From an uncultured Caryophanales bacterium (GTDB lineage Bacteria; Bacillota_I; Bacilli_A; Acholeplasmatales; Anaeroplasmataceae): DNA of 64,000 nucleotides. The stretch lies in the NCBI GenBank assembly GCA_946626535.1, contig CAMOUK010000003.1, positions 1 through 64,000 on the forward strand, given 5' to 3'. The translations under genes were made by a program, and so were the position numbers. This document shows positions 8,517-16,500 of this stretch, one piece after another (position 1 is the first letter of the stretch; each line of letters starts with the position of its first letter). The notes beneath the pieces were generated by a model. The model did no database searches. It was not told where the DNA came from and saw only the letters and a list, made by a program, of their open reading frames with translations.

Positions 8517-8603
8517 TATAATCTAGGCGGTAAATTAGATCCTCCTAATTTACTATTTCTTGAAAAAAGAGACTAGGCCCTTAAACTGGTCTCTTATTTT
8601 TTT
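8517..8603 (+). ncRNA. Candidate small RNA with an anti-Shine-Dalgarno loop
   Basis: A TATAAT at 8517-8522 is followed by a perfect 9-bp hairpin, GTAAATTAG (8530-8538) with CTAATTTAC (8545-8553), whose loop and closing base read UCCUCC (8540-8545), the complement of GGAGGA ribosome binding sites. A terminator hairpin AGAGACTAG (8568-8576) with CTGGTCTCT (8586-8594) and a T-run ends the unit. No open frame fits. C-rich loops of this kind are typical of Firmicute sRNAs that block ribosome binding sites. The -35 region is weak. Function is inferred only from structure. Confidence 0.5.
8568..8603 (+). terminator. Rho-independent terminator of candidate small RNA
   Basis: Nine-pair stem (one G-U) AGAGACTAG with CTGGTCTCT, followed by TTATTTTTTT. 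Confidence 0.8.
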
Positions 8604-8615
8604 ATTGTTCACATT

Positions 8616-8902
8616 ATGCAACGCCCATTTGTTGACCTATATTCTAAAAGCTATGAAGATATTTGTAAATATCTTGAGAATAAAAATTTCTCATTTGAAA
8701 GAAAAGGAAATACTATAACTATCAAATATACAATTGATGTTGATGATTTATTAAGGCTACTACAGAAAATAAATTTAATGATGTTGAAATACAGTTTGAA
8801 ATAGATGCAAAAACAAAAGATATTAGCTATTTTAAATTTGATTTATCTAAATATTTTGCTTCTCTTTTCGCATCAGAAAATGATGAAAAAACAGTTACAT
8901 AA
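8616..8902 (+). pseudogene. Small unknown gene broken by a one-base frameshift
   Basis: From ATG 8616 the frame runs 62 codons and stops at 8804. The -1 frame continues the same charged, alternating composition to a stop at 8900-8902 (reads TTENKFNDVEIQFEIDAK and ends SENDEKTVT). Joining the two near 8747-8755, where a T-run GATTTATT suggests one lost T, gives ~95 residues with a beta-alpha look and no motif I recognise. There is no clear ribosome binding site before 8616, and it starts directly after a terminator. It may be a true pseudogene or a base-calling error. Confidence 0.45.
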
Positions 8903-8916
8903 AAACAGCCTAAAAT

Positions 8917-8950
8917 GATAAAAGTGATGAATTCGTTCATCACTTTTATC
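8917..8950 (+). terminator. Long perfect hairpin with TTCG loop
   Basis: GATAAAAGTGATGAA (8917-8931) and TTCATCACTTTTATC (8936-8950) form a perfect 15-bp stem closed by the stable tetraloop TTCG. There is only a weak T tail, but its position after the broken gene and before a promoter fits a terminator. It ends 8 bases before the next extended -10, so it could also serve as an operator. Confidence 0.55.
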
Positions 8951-8958
8951 TTATAATA

Positions 8959-8967
8959 TGCTATAAT
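8959..8967 (+). promoter_or_regulatory. Extended -10 promoter element
   Basis: TGCTATAAT, the same extended -10 as before the gene at 1155, 23 bases upstream of the GTG start at 8990. No good -35 is visible because the hairpin 8917-8950 fills that position. Confidence 0.5.
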
Positions 8968-8989
8968 AATTAGTGGAGAGTATAATGCT

Positions 8990-9895
8990 GTGGGGGAATA
9001 TGCTTTTAAGGTAAAAATAATTAATAAGACTGATGAATATGAGCTATTTAATTATTGCAAGGATTATATAAAAGATACAATAACTCAAATGGTTGAGGCA
9101 TTTGTTGAATTTGATTTGAATTTAGCAATTTACGTTAGAGAAATGACAGAAAACGCTGTAAAACTACGTAATGAGGATATATATGGCAATGCCCATGTAG
9201 GGCCAAAAGGTGCTGTAATTAATATCAATATTGAGGCATTAAGAGATATATATTATGATGATTGTAATACATTAGATGTTGTATTATTACATGAGCTTGC
9301 TCATATAATAGATCATATAGAAATTAAAAAGCTAAATAATTCTAGATTAAATAAATTAGGACAAAAGCCAAGAACTGCTAAGGATTATTGTATAAGGGTA
9401 GGCTTTCGCTTTTGGACTGAATTTTTTGCCTATTATATGACTTTTAAATATTATAAGAAGACCTTTAATTATCCTACCTTTTTATCCTTAGTTAAGGAAT
9501 ATAAGGATATTAAAAAAATACGCAATAATATTAAGCCTGTAGCTTTTGATGTCGAAAAAACTGATGAAGAAGCTGCAGAAGAATTAATCACATCAATTGA
9601 GGGCTTTACTTATCGTATTTCAAAGCATATGGCAGGCTTAGTTAAGGGAAAATCTAAAAATTGGGATTATAGTGATAAGACTAAAGATGCTGATTATGAA
9701 GAGTTATTTAGTAAGATGGAGGGTCTTTTTGAGCTTATTAGTAAATTTTGTCATTGCCAATATTCTAAATGGAGTGAAAATAGATTAGCTAATTTAGGTA
9801 AATATCTTATTGATAAATTTTATGTCCCATTTAATGTATGGCCAATAAGATATAAGGGAAGCTATTGCCTTGTATATTATTTTGACGAAGCATAA
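8990..9895 (+). CDS. Predicted zinc-metalloprotease-like protein (HExxH)
   Basis: 301 residues starting with GTG; GGAGAG (8975-8980) lies 9 bases upstream, and the nearby ATG at 8985 is out of frame and soon stops. The protein has LLHELAHIIDH with a zincin core His101-Glu102-x-x-His105 and a possible third ligand Glu144 in FWTEFFAYY, the helix spacing seen in gluzincin-type peptidases. There is no signal peptide or membrane segment, so it should act in the cytoplasm. The N-terminal ~90 residues and the C-terminal half are unrecognised. It is transcribed alone, between a hairpin and a weak terminator, just upstream of the riboswitch leader. It could be a peptidase tied to a mobile element or toxin, but nothing nearby proves that. 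Confidence 0.75.
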   Translation: MGEYAFKVKIINKTDEYELFNYCKDYIKDTITQMVEAFVEFDLNLAIYVREMTENAVKLRNEDIYGNAHVGPKGAVININIEALRDIYYDDCNTLDVVLLHELAHIIDHIEIKKLNNSRLNKLGQKPRTAKDYCIRVGFRFWTEFFAYYMTFKYYKKTFNYPTFLSLVKEYKDIKKIRNNIKPVAFDVEKTDEEAAEELITSIEGFTYRISKHMAGLVKGKSKNWDYSDKTKDADYEELFSKMEGLFELISKFCHCQYSKWSENRLANLGKYLIDKFYVPFNVWPIRYKGSYCLVYYFDEA

Positions 9896-9896
9896 T

Positions 9897-9922
9897 TATC
9901 ACTTTAGTGATATAGATTTTTT
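9897..9922 (+). terminator. Probable weak terminator
   Basis: Short stem TATCAC (9898-9903 region) with GTGATA around a TTTA loop, followed by a few bases and a T-run. Confidence 0.45.
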
Positions 9923-9995
9923 AATATATTAAGCTAATTTTATAAAAAATATGTTTGAATTTTGACTAAATTGATATATAATGAAATACAAGCAT

Positions 9996-10024
9996 TTGAC
10001 AAAAAATAAAAAAAATGCTAATAT
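9996..10024 (+). promoter_or_regulatory. Strong promoter of the c-di-GMP-controlled surface operon
   Basis: TTGACA (9996-10001), 17 bases, TAATAT (10019-10024), with TG at 10016-10017 giving an extended -10. The predicted start near 10031 leaves a leader of about 335 bases filled by three riboswitch aptamers and a terminator. Confidence 0.85.
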
Positions 10025-10063
10025 ATTTGTAAGTATTATTATTTATAATAATAAGTCAGGAAA

Positions 10064-10142
10064 ATAAGGGCAAAACAGAAGTAATTCTGCGACGCAAAGC
10101 TATAGGGTCCTATAAATCTTTACGGATAGCCAGTTGCCACAT
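10064..10142 (+). promoter_or_regulatory. Cyclic-di-GMP-I (GEMM) riboswitch aptamer 1 of 3
   Basis: Holds the GEMM core in order: AAGGGCAAA at 10066-10074, a hairpin with GTAA (GNRA) tetraloop (CAGAA-GTAA-TTCTG), GACGCAAAGCTA at 10091-10102, a second stem closed by ATAGC, and CCAGTTGCC at 10130-10138. The G in the position that separates c-di-GMP binders from cGAMP binders (G20 in Vc2 numbering) is G here. No terminator of its own follows. Confidence 0.9.
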
Positions 10143-10157
10143 AATAATAATATTCAC

Positions 10158-10226
10158 AAAGGCAAAGCAGGAGTAATCCTGTGACGCAAAACTAAAGGGT
10201 CCAGTTCTTTGGATAGCCAGCTGCGG
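10158..10226 (+). promoter_or_regulatory. Cyclic-di-GMP-I (GEMM) riboswitch aptamer 2 of 3
   Basis: AAAGGCAAA at 10158-10166, hairpin CAGGA-GTAA-TCCTG, GACGCAAAACTA at 10183-10194, then GGATAGCCAGCTGC. It differs from its neighbours at CAAAACTA (for CAAAGCTA) and in its 3' end, so its affinity may differ. A short hairpin TTGATA/TATCAA (10227-10245) links it to aptamer 3. Confidence 0.9.
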
Positions 10227-10243
10227 TTGATATTTAATGTATC

Positions 10244-10313
10244 AAAGGCAAACTTAGAGAAATCTAAGGACGCAAAGCTAAAGGACCTTAAATAATTATG
10301 GTAGCCAGTTGTC
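10244..10313 (+). promoter_or_regulatory. Cyclic-di-GMP-I (GEMM) riboswitch aptamer 3 of 3
   Basis: AAAGGCAAA at 10244-10252, hairpin CTTAGA-GAAA-TCTAAG (GAAA tetraloop), GACGCAAAGCTA at 10269-10280, then GGTAGCCAGTTGTC to 10313. Its last seven bases double as the 5' arm of the terminator that follows, which makes this aptamer the one that directly reads out to transcription. Confidence 0.92.
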
Positions 10314-10346
10314 ATTAAGTAATAAACTTAGGGGCAACTTTTTTTA
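10307..10346 (+). terminator. Riboswitch expression platform (intrinsic terminator)
   Basis: AGTTGTC (10307-10313) pairs with GGCAACT (10333-10339), extended by TAAGT (10316-10320) with ACTTA (10326-10330), and seven Ts follow. The 5' arm belongs to the conserved 3' end of aptamer 3, so a ligand-bound aptamer and the terminator exclude each other. The expected outcome is that c-di-GMP turns the operon on (inference). Confidence 0.85.
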
Positions 10347-10367
10347 TTCTTAGAAGGAGGTAGTGTT

Positions 10368-11117
10368 ATGAGTAAAAAACTTAATTTAATATTCTCAATT
10401 TTATCACTTGTAACAACTACAATTCTTCTAATTGTTACTGTTTATTCTTGGTATACTCAAAATGAGGTTGTTCAAGTTAAATCAATAGTTGCTCAAACTG
10501 AAAATCAAAGTACAAATTACGAATTATATTACTGGGATGATAAGACAGCAACGGCAGAATGGAAGATTGTTACTGAAATAAAGAAAACAAATGTTTTACC
10601 TGGTACTGCTACATACTTTAGATTAAAATGCACAAATAATGGATCTGAGCCTGTTACTATAAAAGCAAACTTTGAAGGAATTGAATCAAGATTAGATACA
10701 AATTATGTCAAGGTTTCAGCAGATGGTAGCTATGTTACATATAACACAGTTAAAGCTTATGATATAGAAAATGGAAATGTTACTGTTGATCCAGTAGTTG
10801 TCGGTGAGGATTCATTAAGCGTTCTTTACAACATCACAAATTCAACTGTGGCATTAAGTGATTTCATCATTGAAAATGGATATATGGTTGAAACATTTGG
10901 AACAACTGAAACTCATTCTGGCGCAATAGATAACATAGACGATGTAACAAGTGATTTAAAGACTGTTGATGAGTTAGTCATAAATGGACATACAACTCCT
11001 GCAGGACAAACAAATTATTATTACTTCGCGTTAACTTATCTAGATAATGCCGAATTGAATAATTACTTTATGTATCAGATTCTATTTGTTGAATCATTAA
11101 AAATTACAGAAATTTAA
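10368..11117 (+). CDS. TasA/camelysin-like secreted protein, first gene of surface operon
   Basis: 249 residues; AAGGAGG (10353-10359) is 8 bases before the ATG. A hydrophobic segment at about 7-27 ends in YSWYTQNEV, the kind of junction seen in SipW-processed TasA/camelysin fibre proteins (AYF-D). The next part, with NVLPGTATYFRLKCTNNGSE near residue 75, matches their beta-sandwich pattern of a PG-turn followed by a strand and N-x-G-S. No sortase motif or second membrane segment is present. Function is inferred: a minor subunit, initiator or assembly factor for the giant protein three genes downstream. It is the first gene after the c-di-GMP riboswitch leader and is separated from the next by only 14 bases. 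Confidence 0.8.
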   Translation: MSKKLNLIFSILSLVTTTILLIVTVYSWYTQNEVVQVKSIVAQTENQSTNYELYYWDDKTATAEWKIVTEIKKTNVLPGTATYFRLKCTNNGSEPVTIKANFEGIESRLDTNYVKVSADGSYVTYNTVKAYDIENGNVTVDPVVVGEDSLSVLYNITNSTVALSDFIIENGYMVETFGTTETHSGAIDNIDDVTSDLKTVDELVINGHTTPAGQTNYYYFALTYLDNAELNNYFMYQILFVESLKITEI

Positions 11118-11131
11118 TAGGAGGTTATGAG

Positions 11132-12268
11132 ATGAGAAGAAAATTTATTGTTAATTTAATCGCCGTCATTGTAGTAGCCATCCTAACTGGTTCATCAATT
11201 ATATTTGCTTGGTACACAAACACTATGAAGTCGTCTTCAGTAGAAATTGATACAAACGGTGTTTCAATAGCTTATAAAATTAATACTGATCAAACTGTTA
11301 ACGTTGAAGAATATGATATTGAAAATATTTCATTCTTCGATATTGAATCTCCAAATGAAGCATATTATTTAACTTCTATGGCAGTTTGTTTAAAGTTTAA
11401 TGTGGTTAACTACTCATCAACTGCAGTAGACGTATCATTAATGCAAGATACTCAAGCATATACACTTGGCACTACAGTTTCAAATGGTGTAATCAGTGTT
11501 TACAAGTACACAAAGGCTTCAGTTACAAAAACTGCATTTACGCAAAATACTCATTTTGCATATGACAATGATACATTTACTTATAGTGCACCTGCAGCAT
11601 ATGTTACAGGAAGTACTTATTATACTAGAGAGTTGATGTTTGTAGCAACACCAACATTCGAGAATGGTAAGATTAAGAGTGTACGGATAAGTGACGCACC
11701 TACAGGAAAAACATATTATTCAGCATTAGAAAATGATGCTTCAGGTATTGCTGTAGAAGAATATGTTGAGGTTACAGATTTAACAGAGGCAGAATTCAAT
11801 TCAAATGGTGCTCGTTATTATACTTTAAACAATGATACATACACACTTGCGAAAGTTTATAATAGAGCATCATATTATGAGAAGAAGACAGTTGCATATT
11901 TGTCTGATTTTACAATTGCAGAATCTAAGATAACTAATGTTGGTTATGCTGTAACTGGTTCATATGTAACTTGTGCTATTGCAGACTCAACTAAGCTAAC
12001 TAGTAAGAATGGTACATACGTTTTACCTAGTGTAGCAGAAGCTAATAGATATACAACATCTGTTAATTCGTATTTAGCATCAAAAACAATTTCACACTCA
12101 TATACTACAACCACAAAACTTTCTACTGGTGCATTAGGAACTGCCGGTGGAAGCACTGATATATATGTTTTTGTGTATGGCGTTCAGCCTTATGCTGGTG
12201 CAACAAACAATTTCTTAAATAATGACAATAATATTTATCCAATTAAATTGATAATCAAAGCAGAATAG
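11132..12268 (+). CDS. TasA-like surface protein with Tyr-Tyr repeats, second gene of operon
   Basis: 378 residues; GGAGG lies just before the ATG. An N-terminal hydrophobic segment (about 8-26) ends in FAWYTNTMKSSSVEIDTNG, again like the SipW-type junction. Within the predicted beta-sandwich sit two copies of a ~40-residue module with the pattern V..F....YY......Y..A..Y.....YY, at about nt 11514-11634 and 11761-11889, the second ending RASYYEKK. The same module recurs in the next two genes and in the giant lipoprotein on the other strand. There is no cell-wall sorting signal. Most likely a structural partner of the giant protein; the exact role is unknown. Confidence 0.78.
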   Translation: MRRKFIVNLIAVIVVAILTGSSIIFAWYTNTMKSSSVEIDTNGVSIAYKINTDQTVNVEEYDIENISFFDIESPNEAYYLTSMAVCLKFNVVNYSSTAVDVSLMQDTQAYTLGTTVSNGVISVYKYTKASVTKTAFTQNTHFAYDNDTFTYSAPAAYVTGSTYYTRELMFVATPTFENGKIKSVRISDAPTGKTYYSALENDASGIAVEEYVEVTDLTEAEFNSNGARYYTLNNDTYTLAKVYNRASYYEKKTVAYLSDFTIAESKITNVGYAVTGSYVTCAIADSTKLTSKNGTYVLPSVAEANRYTTSVNSYLASKTISHSYTTTTKLSTGALGTAGGSTDIYVFVYGVQPYAGATNNFLNNDNNIYPIKLIIKAE

Positions 12269-12294
12269 ATTTTTTTGAAAGGAAGTGAGCCCTA

Positions 12295-13530
12295 ATGGAA
12301 AAAACTAGACGTTCAAGAAAGCCCATTGTTTTGTTAGGGCTTATAGCAATGTTTATAACTCTAATATCAATTACTGTTTATGCGGCGTATTCATTTAGCC
12401 GAGAAGTAGTTGATGGTGATATTACAGTAGGTGATGTTACAGTAGATTCAAAGAGTTATTTATCATATTCAAAATATTCAGATAGTTATATAGTAAACAC
12501 ATTAGGATTTGAACAGTATACAACAAACTACTATGTTGCTAAAAAGATTAGACTTGATACAGTATGCTTATTAGAAGATATTCAAATGAAGGCTTCTTAT
12601 TCACAAGTATCAATCTCATCATTTGCAAGTGGAGTTACGTATTTTACATATGACTCTACTAAAGATAGCTATACAGTTGCTTTAGAGTATAGTTCATCAG
12701 AAACATATTATGTAGCATCATATGTTTTAAATGGTGTTAAGAATGCTTATGACATCGCAGTTAATAAATTAACAACTGAGGTTACAGGCAATCAAGTAAA
12801 GGTTTATGAATATGGTTCAACTACTAATACATTGGCAGTAATCAATGTAACAGTTGATTCAGTAAATGGTGTAATCACAGAAATTACATCAATTAGGAAA
12901 TCAGCTTCTGTTGCTGGAGAATTAACTGCAATTATCGGTAGTGATAAATTAAGTATAACAGTAATTGATTCAAGTTTGATAACAACAAGCAATGCGCCTG
13001 TTAAGATTTCAAATTCAGACAATAAGGTTACATGCTATGCTAACTATCGAAATAAAGAAGATTCAAGAATTGATTACACTCTTCCTTACTTATCACAATT
13101 AGGATTAGAGTTCACATTTACTGCAAAGATTCCGGTTTATGTTAGAATTCATATTCAAGACGCTTGGATTTCAGAAAGAATTATTTCACCTACAAGATCT
13201 AGAATAAAATATGTATTAAAGGATCAAATATCTGGAAGTTCTCCATTCGCTGTAACAGATGAGAACTGGTATTATGATTCAGCTACTAATATTGTTTATT
13301 TAAAGACTTTATATACTCCAACATATACAGTTGATGGTACAACTGGTGCATATACGTATGATCCAATGAGTGTAACATTTGATGTTAACCCTGGATATTA
13401 TTATTACGATACATCACCTACAGCATCTTCAACTTATACGACAGTCGAAGTATCATTCACTGTTGATATCGTGCAGGCTAATCGTGCTGCAGCATTGTGG
13501 GGTAGTGATTTCACGAAAATATTTGGTTAA
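12295..13530 (+). CDS. TasA-like surface protein, third gene of operon
   Basis: 411 residues, with GGAAGTGAG before the ATG. Positively charged start (MEKTRRSRK), hydrophobic segment about 12-31 ending VYAAYSFSREVVDGDITVGDVTV, which resembles the TasA family N-terminus. One Tyr-Tyr module lies at about nt 12592-12723 (YSQVSISSFASGVTYFTYDS). The C-terminal third has aromatic beta-strands (VYVRIHIQDAW) and ends SDFTKIFG without an anchor motif. It lies 26 bases after its neighbour and 21 before the start of the giant gene, so all four should be made together. I infer a fibre or scaffold subunit. Confidence 0.78.
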   Translation: MEKTRRSRKPIVLLGLIAMFITLISITVYAAYSFSREVVDGDITVGDVTVDSKSYLSYSKYSDSYIVNTLGFEQYTTNYYVAKKIRLDTVCLLEDIQMKASYSQVSISSFASGVTYFTYDSTKDSYTVALEYSSSETYYVASYVLNGVKNAYDIAVNKLTTEVTGNQVKVYEYGSTTNTLAVINVTVDSVNGVITEITSIRKSASVAGELTAIIGSDKLSITVIDSSLITTSNAPVKISNSDNKVTCYANYRNKEDSRIDYTLPYLSQLGLEFTFTAKIPVYVRIHIQDAWISERIISPTRSRIKYVLKDQISGSSPFAVTDENWYYDSATNIVYLKTLYTPTYTVDGTTGAYTYDPMSVTFDVNPGYYYYDTSPTASSTYTTVEVSFTVDIVQANRAAALWGSDFTKIFG

Positions 13531-13551
13531 GCCAAGAATTGAGGTGTGGCT

Positions 13552-16500
13552 ATGGATAGTAAGAAAATAAAAAATAAAAATTTCATATTTATTTGGCTAT
13601 TTGCTGTTATCTTAGTAGTCCTTAGCGTTACTACAATTGTTGCGACAGTAAATAGACCATCTGATAATGCTGGAATTAAAGAAGGTTTTGTTAAAAATAC
13701 TTCATATTATAATAGTAATCAAGCTCATATAGATGCGTATAGCTTACCTGTTAATTCAACAGATATTCCTATGACTACTGCAAGAAATATGACATCATTC
13801 CCGGATGATAGTGTTATTACAATTTCATCAGCTCGTGAATTATATTATTTCTCAGCTGCATGTAATGGTGCTAATAAAGATGTGTTTTTATCATCTGGAA
13901 GACATTATAAGCTTTTATGTAACATTGATTATAGAGACGAAACAGAATATGACTTTATTCCTATTGCTTATGACAAAGATGATGTATTTGCTGGTACATT
14001 TGATGGACAAGGTTATGATATTTCAAATTTACTTTTTGTTATGATATCTGATACTGCATCATCAATTCCAACTGATGACATTCAATATTATGGAATGTTC
14101 TGTAGTAATTCTGGTACAATTAAAAACTTAGGTGTTCTTCAATCTACAATTAGAATCAACAAGGTAATATCACTATTATCTCAATCAGGTGGTATTGCTA
14201 ACCTAGTAGGTAAGAATACAGGTACTATTGAAAATGTATATTATAAGGATTTAAGAAGCACGAAGGACGAAGAAATTGGTCTAGCTGCTTGGGGTGGTTA
14301 TAACTTTGCTGGTTTAGTTTATTCAAACTCTGGTACAGTTAGAAATTCATATATAGCTGTAAGTAATATTGTTAACTATACAATTACAGACTATAACGAA
14401 ATCGCAGAAGCTATCCAAAAGAATACAGGTACAGTACAAAATGTATATTTCTTTGATGACTCTATTCAATCTTGTACTGCAACTGAAATTATTTATAAAA
14501 ACAATTTATATGATGCAAATACTTATACATCAGCACAACCATTAGTTGGAATTTATGCTGCTAATAAGAATGCGCTTAATACAAATTTTGAGTCAATTAC
14601 TGGTTGGTATGTTCCAAATTCATATGAATTCTTAAGTACATATTTAACAATAGCTATGGATACACCACTACCTAGAGGTATTGATGTATCAACTTCAAAA
14701 TTGGTATTAAATGGAACTGAATATACTACTTATGATGCTTCTGGTAAAGCAGCATTAACAAGTATTGTTGAAGGTGACGCAGTAGAAGTAAGTGCTACAT
14801 TAACTATTGCTTCAACTAGTGATTTCATATATATGTTTGAATTAATGAATATTGATAATCACTTTGCAGCAACTGCTATAACTTATCAAATTACTAATGA
14901 TATTGATTTGGTAAATATTCCATCTAGTGCTTATGCATATAAATATGTTATAGGTTCTAAGATCACTGGTACAGCTACAGGTTCAATTAAGCCACACCTA
15001 TTAAATGGTACTACATCTTTATATCCTGTTATTTATAATTTTGATTTATTATCAGCTGATAGAAAAGTTGTTACAGCTGGTGTAGATGCATATGGTTTAT
15101 TCCCATATGTATCAGGAGAAGTATCAAACTTAAATATTATTCCAACTACATCATCAGCAAGCTTTGATCTAAAGAATATTGATTTATCTTCATCAAACTA
15201 TAAAGCTATTGGTGGTGCATGTGGATATGTTGAAAAGGGCGTTATTAATAACGTTAATACATATTTAAATGTTGTTCATACACAAGGAGATATCGGCGAA
15301 TTCTATTTAGGTGGAATCGTTGGTTTATTAGGTGGTGAAGGTGAATTATTAAATTCAACTTCAGCCGGAAGTATTGATTTATCTAATGTTTCTATTACAC
15401 CAAAGGCATCATCATCATTTACTGGTGGTATTGCAGTAGGTGGTGCAGTAGGCTACATGACTGAAACTTACGCAGGTATAGAAAAAGTATTATCTGGTGT
15501 AACAGTTAGTGTTAAACCAAATGCCAATACAAGCTATATGATTGGTGGTGTTGTTGGTGCTGGTTATACAAGAGATGCTAATGAATTAGAAAACTTAGGT
15601 TCAATTAGTGTCGGAACAAGCAGTGTTACTCCTACATATAATAGCTTATATGTTGCTGGTATAATTGGTAGACATCTTGGTGTAACTAAGCAAGTAAATT
15701 CATTTACTAACCAAGGAACAATCAATGTATATACATACCCAAGCGCAACACTATCTATGGTTGCTGGTATTTCAAATGCTGATATTCTAACTACAAATAT
15801 TGCTAATACTGGTTTGAAAGCTTCAAATCAAAAGAGTAATGCTGGTGTATATGAATATTGGGCTTCATCAATGGCTAACATGGCACTAGTTAACATATTA
15901 AATACTGGTGATTTAGATTCTTTAAATTATACAAATGGTATAAACGTTAATTCAAAGAATGGATTTGTAAGCCAATTATCTGGTGTTTACAATTTGAATT
16001 ATTCTTATAAATATACAGGTTCATCATCAAAGGTTCAAGCTGCTTTAGGCACTCAAACTATCGATATGGCTAAAGTTTACGAATATGCTGGTGTTGTTAA
16101 TGTGTTAAATGGAACAACAGAAGCGGCAAAGAATTATGCTGTAAATCTTGAATCTGTTTATAATTTACAAAATTTTGAATTTAGTGTATCACAAGCTGTA
16201 GATAAGAGCTCAGTTGTAATGATTTACACTGGTGTTGTAAAAGGTTCTTATATTAATTATAAAGATGTAAGAAATGAAGGTAACATGATATTTAATGCTA
16301 CTAGTAATATTACTGCTAAGTTATATAAGATTTGTGGTGTTTTCTTAGAAGTTAGTTCAAATTATATGGCTGATACTATTTATAATGGTGGAGATATTAG
16401 ATATAATCTATCATCTACTATTACAGGTCCTATGACTATAAGCGGTATAGCATATTCTAATGAGGCAGCAGATGCATCATTCTATGATGATAAGAATCCT

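Noticed and set aside
8616..8804. A complete 62-residue protein starting at 8616
   Set aside because: The frame ends abruptly and its coding character continues in another frame to 8902, so a broken longer gene is the better reading.
13379..13570. Second open frame overlapping the end of the third surface gene and the start of the giant gene
   Set aside because: Composition and overlap mark it as an out-of-frame shadow; it has no ribosome binding site.
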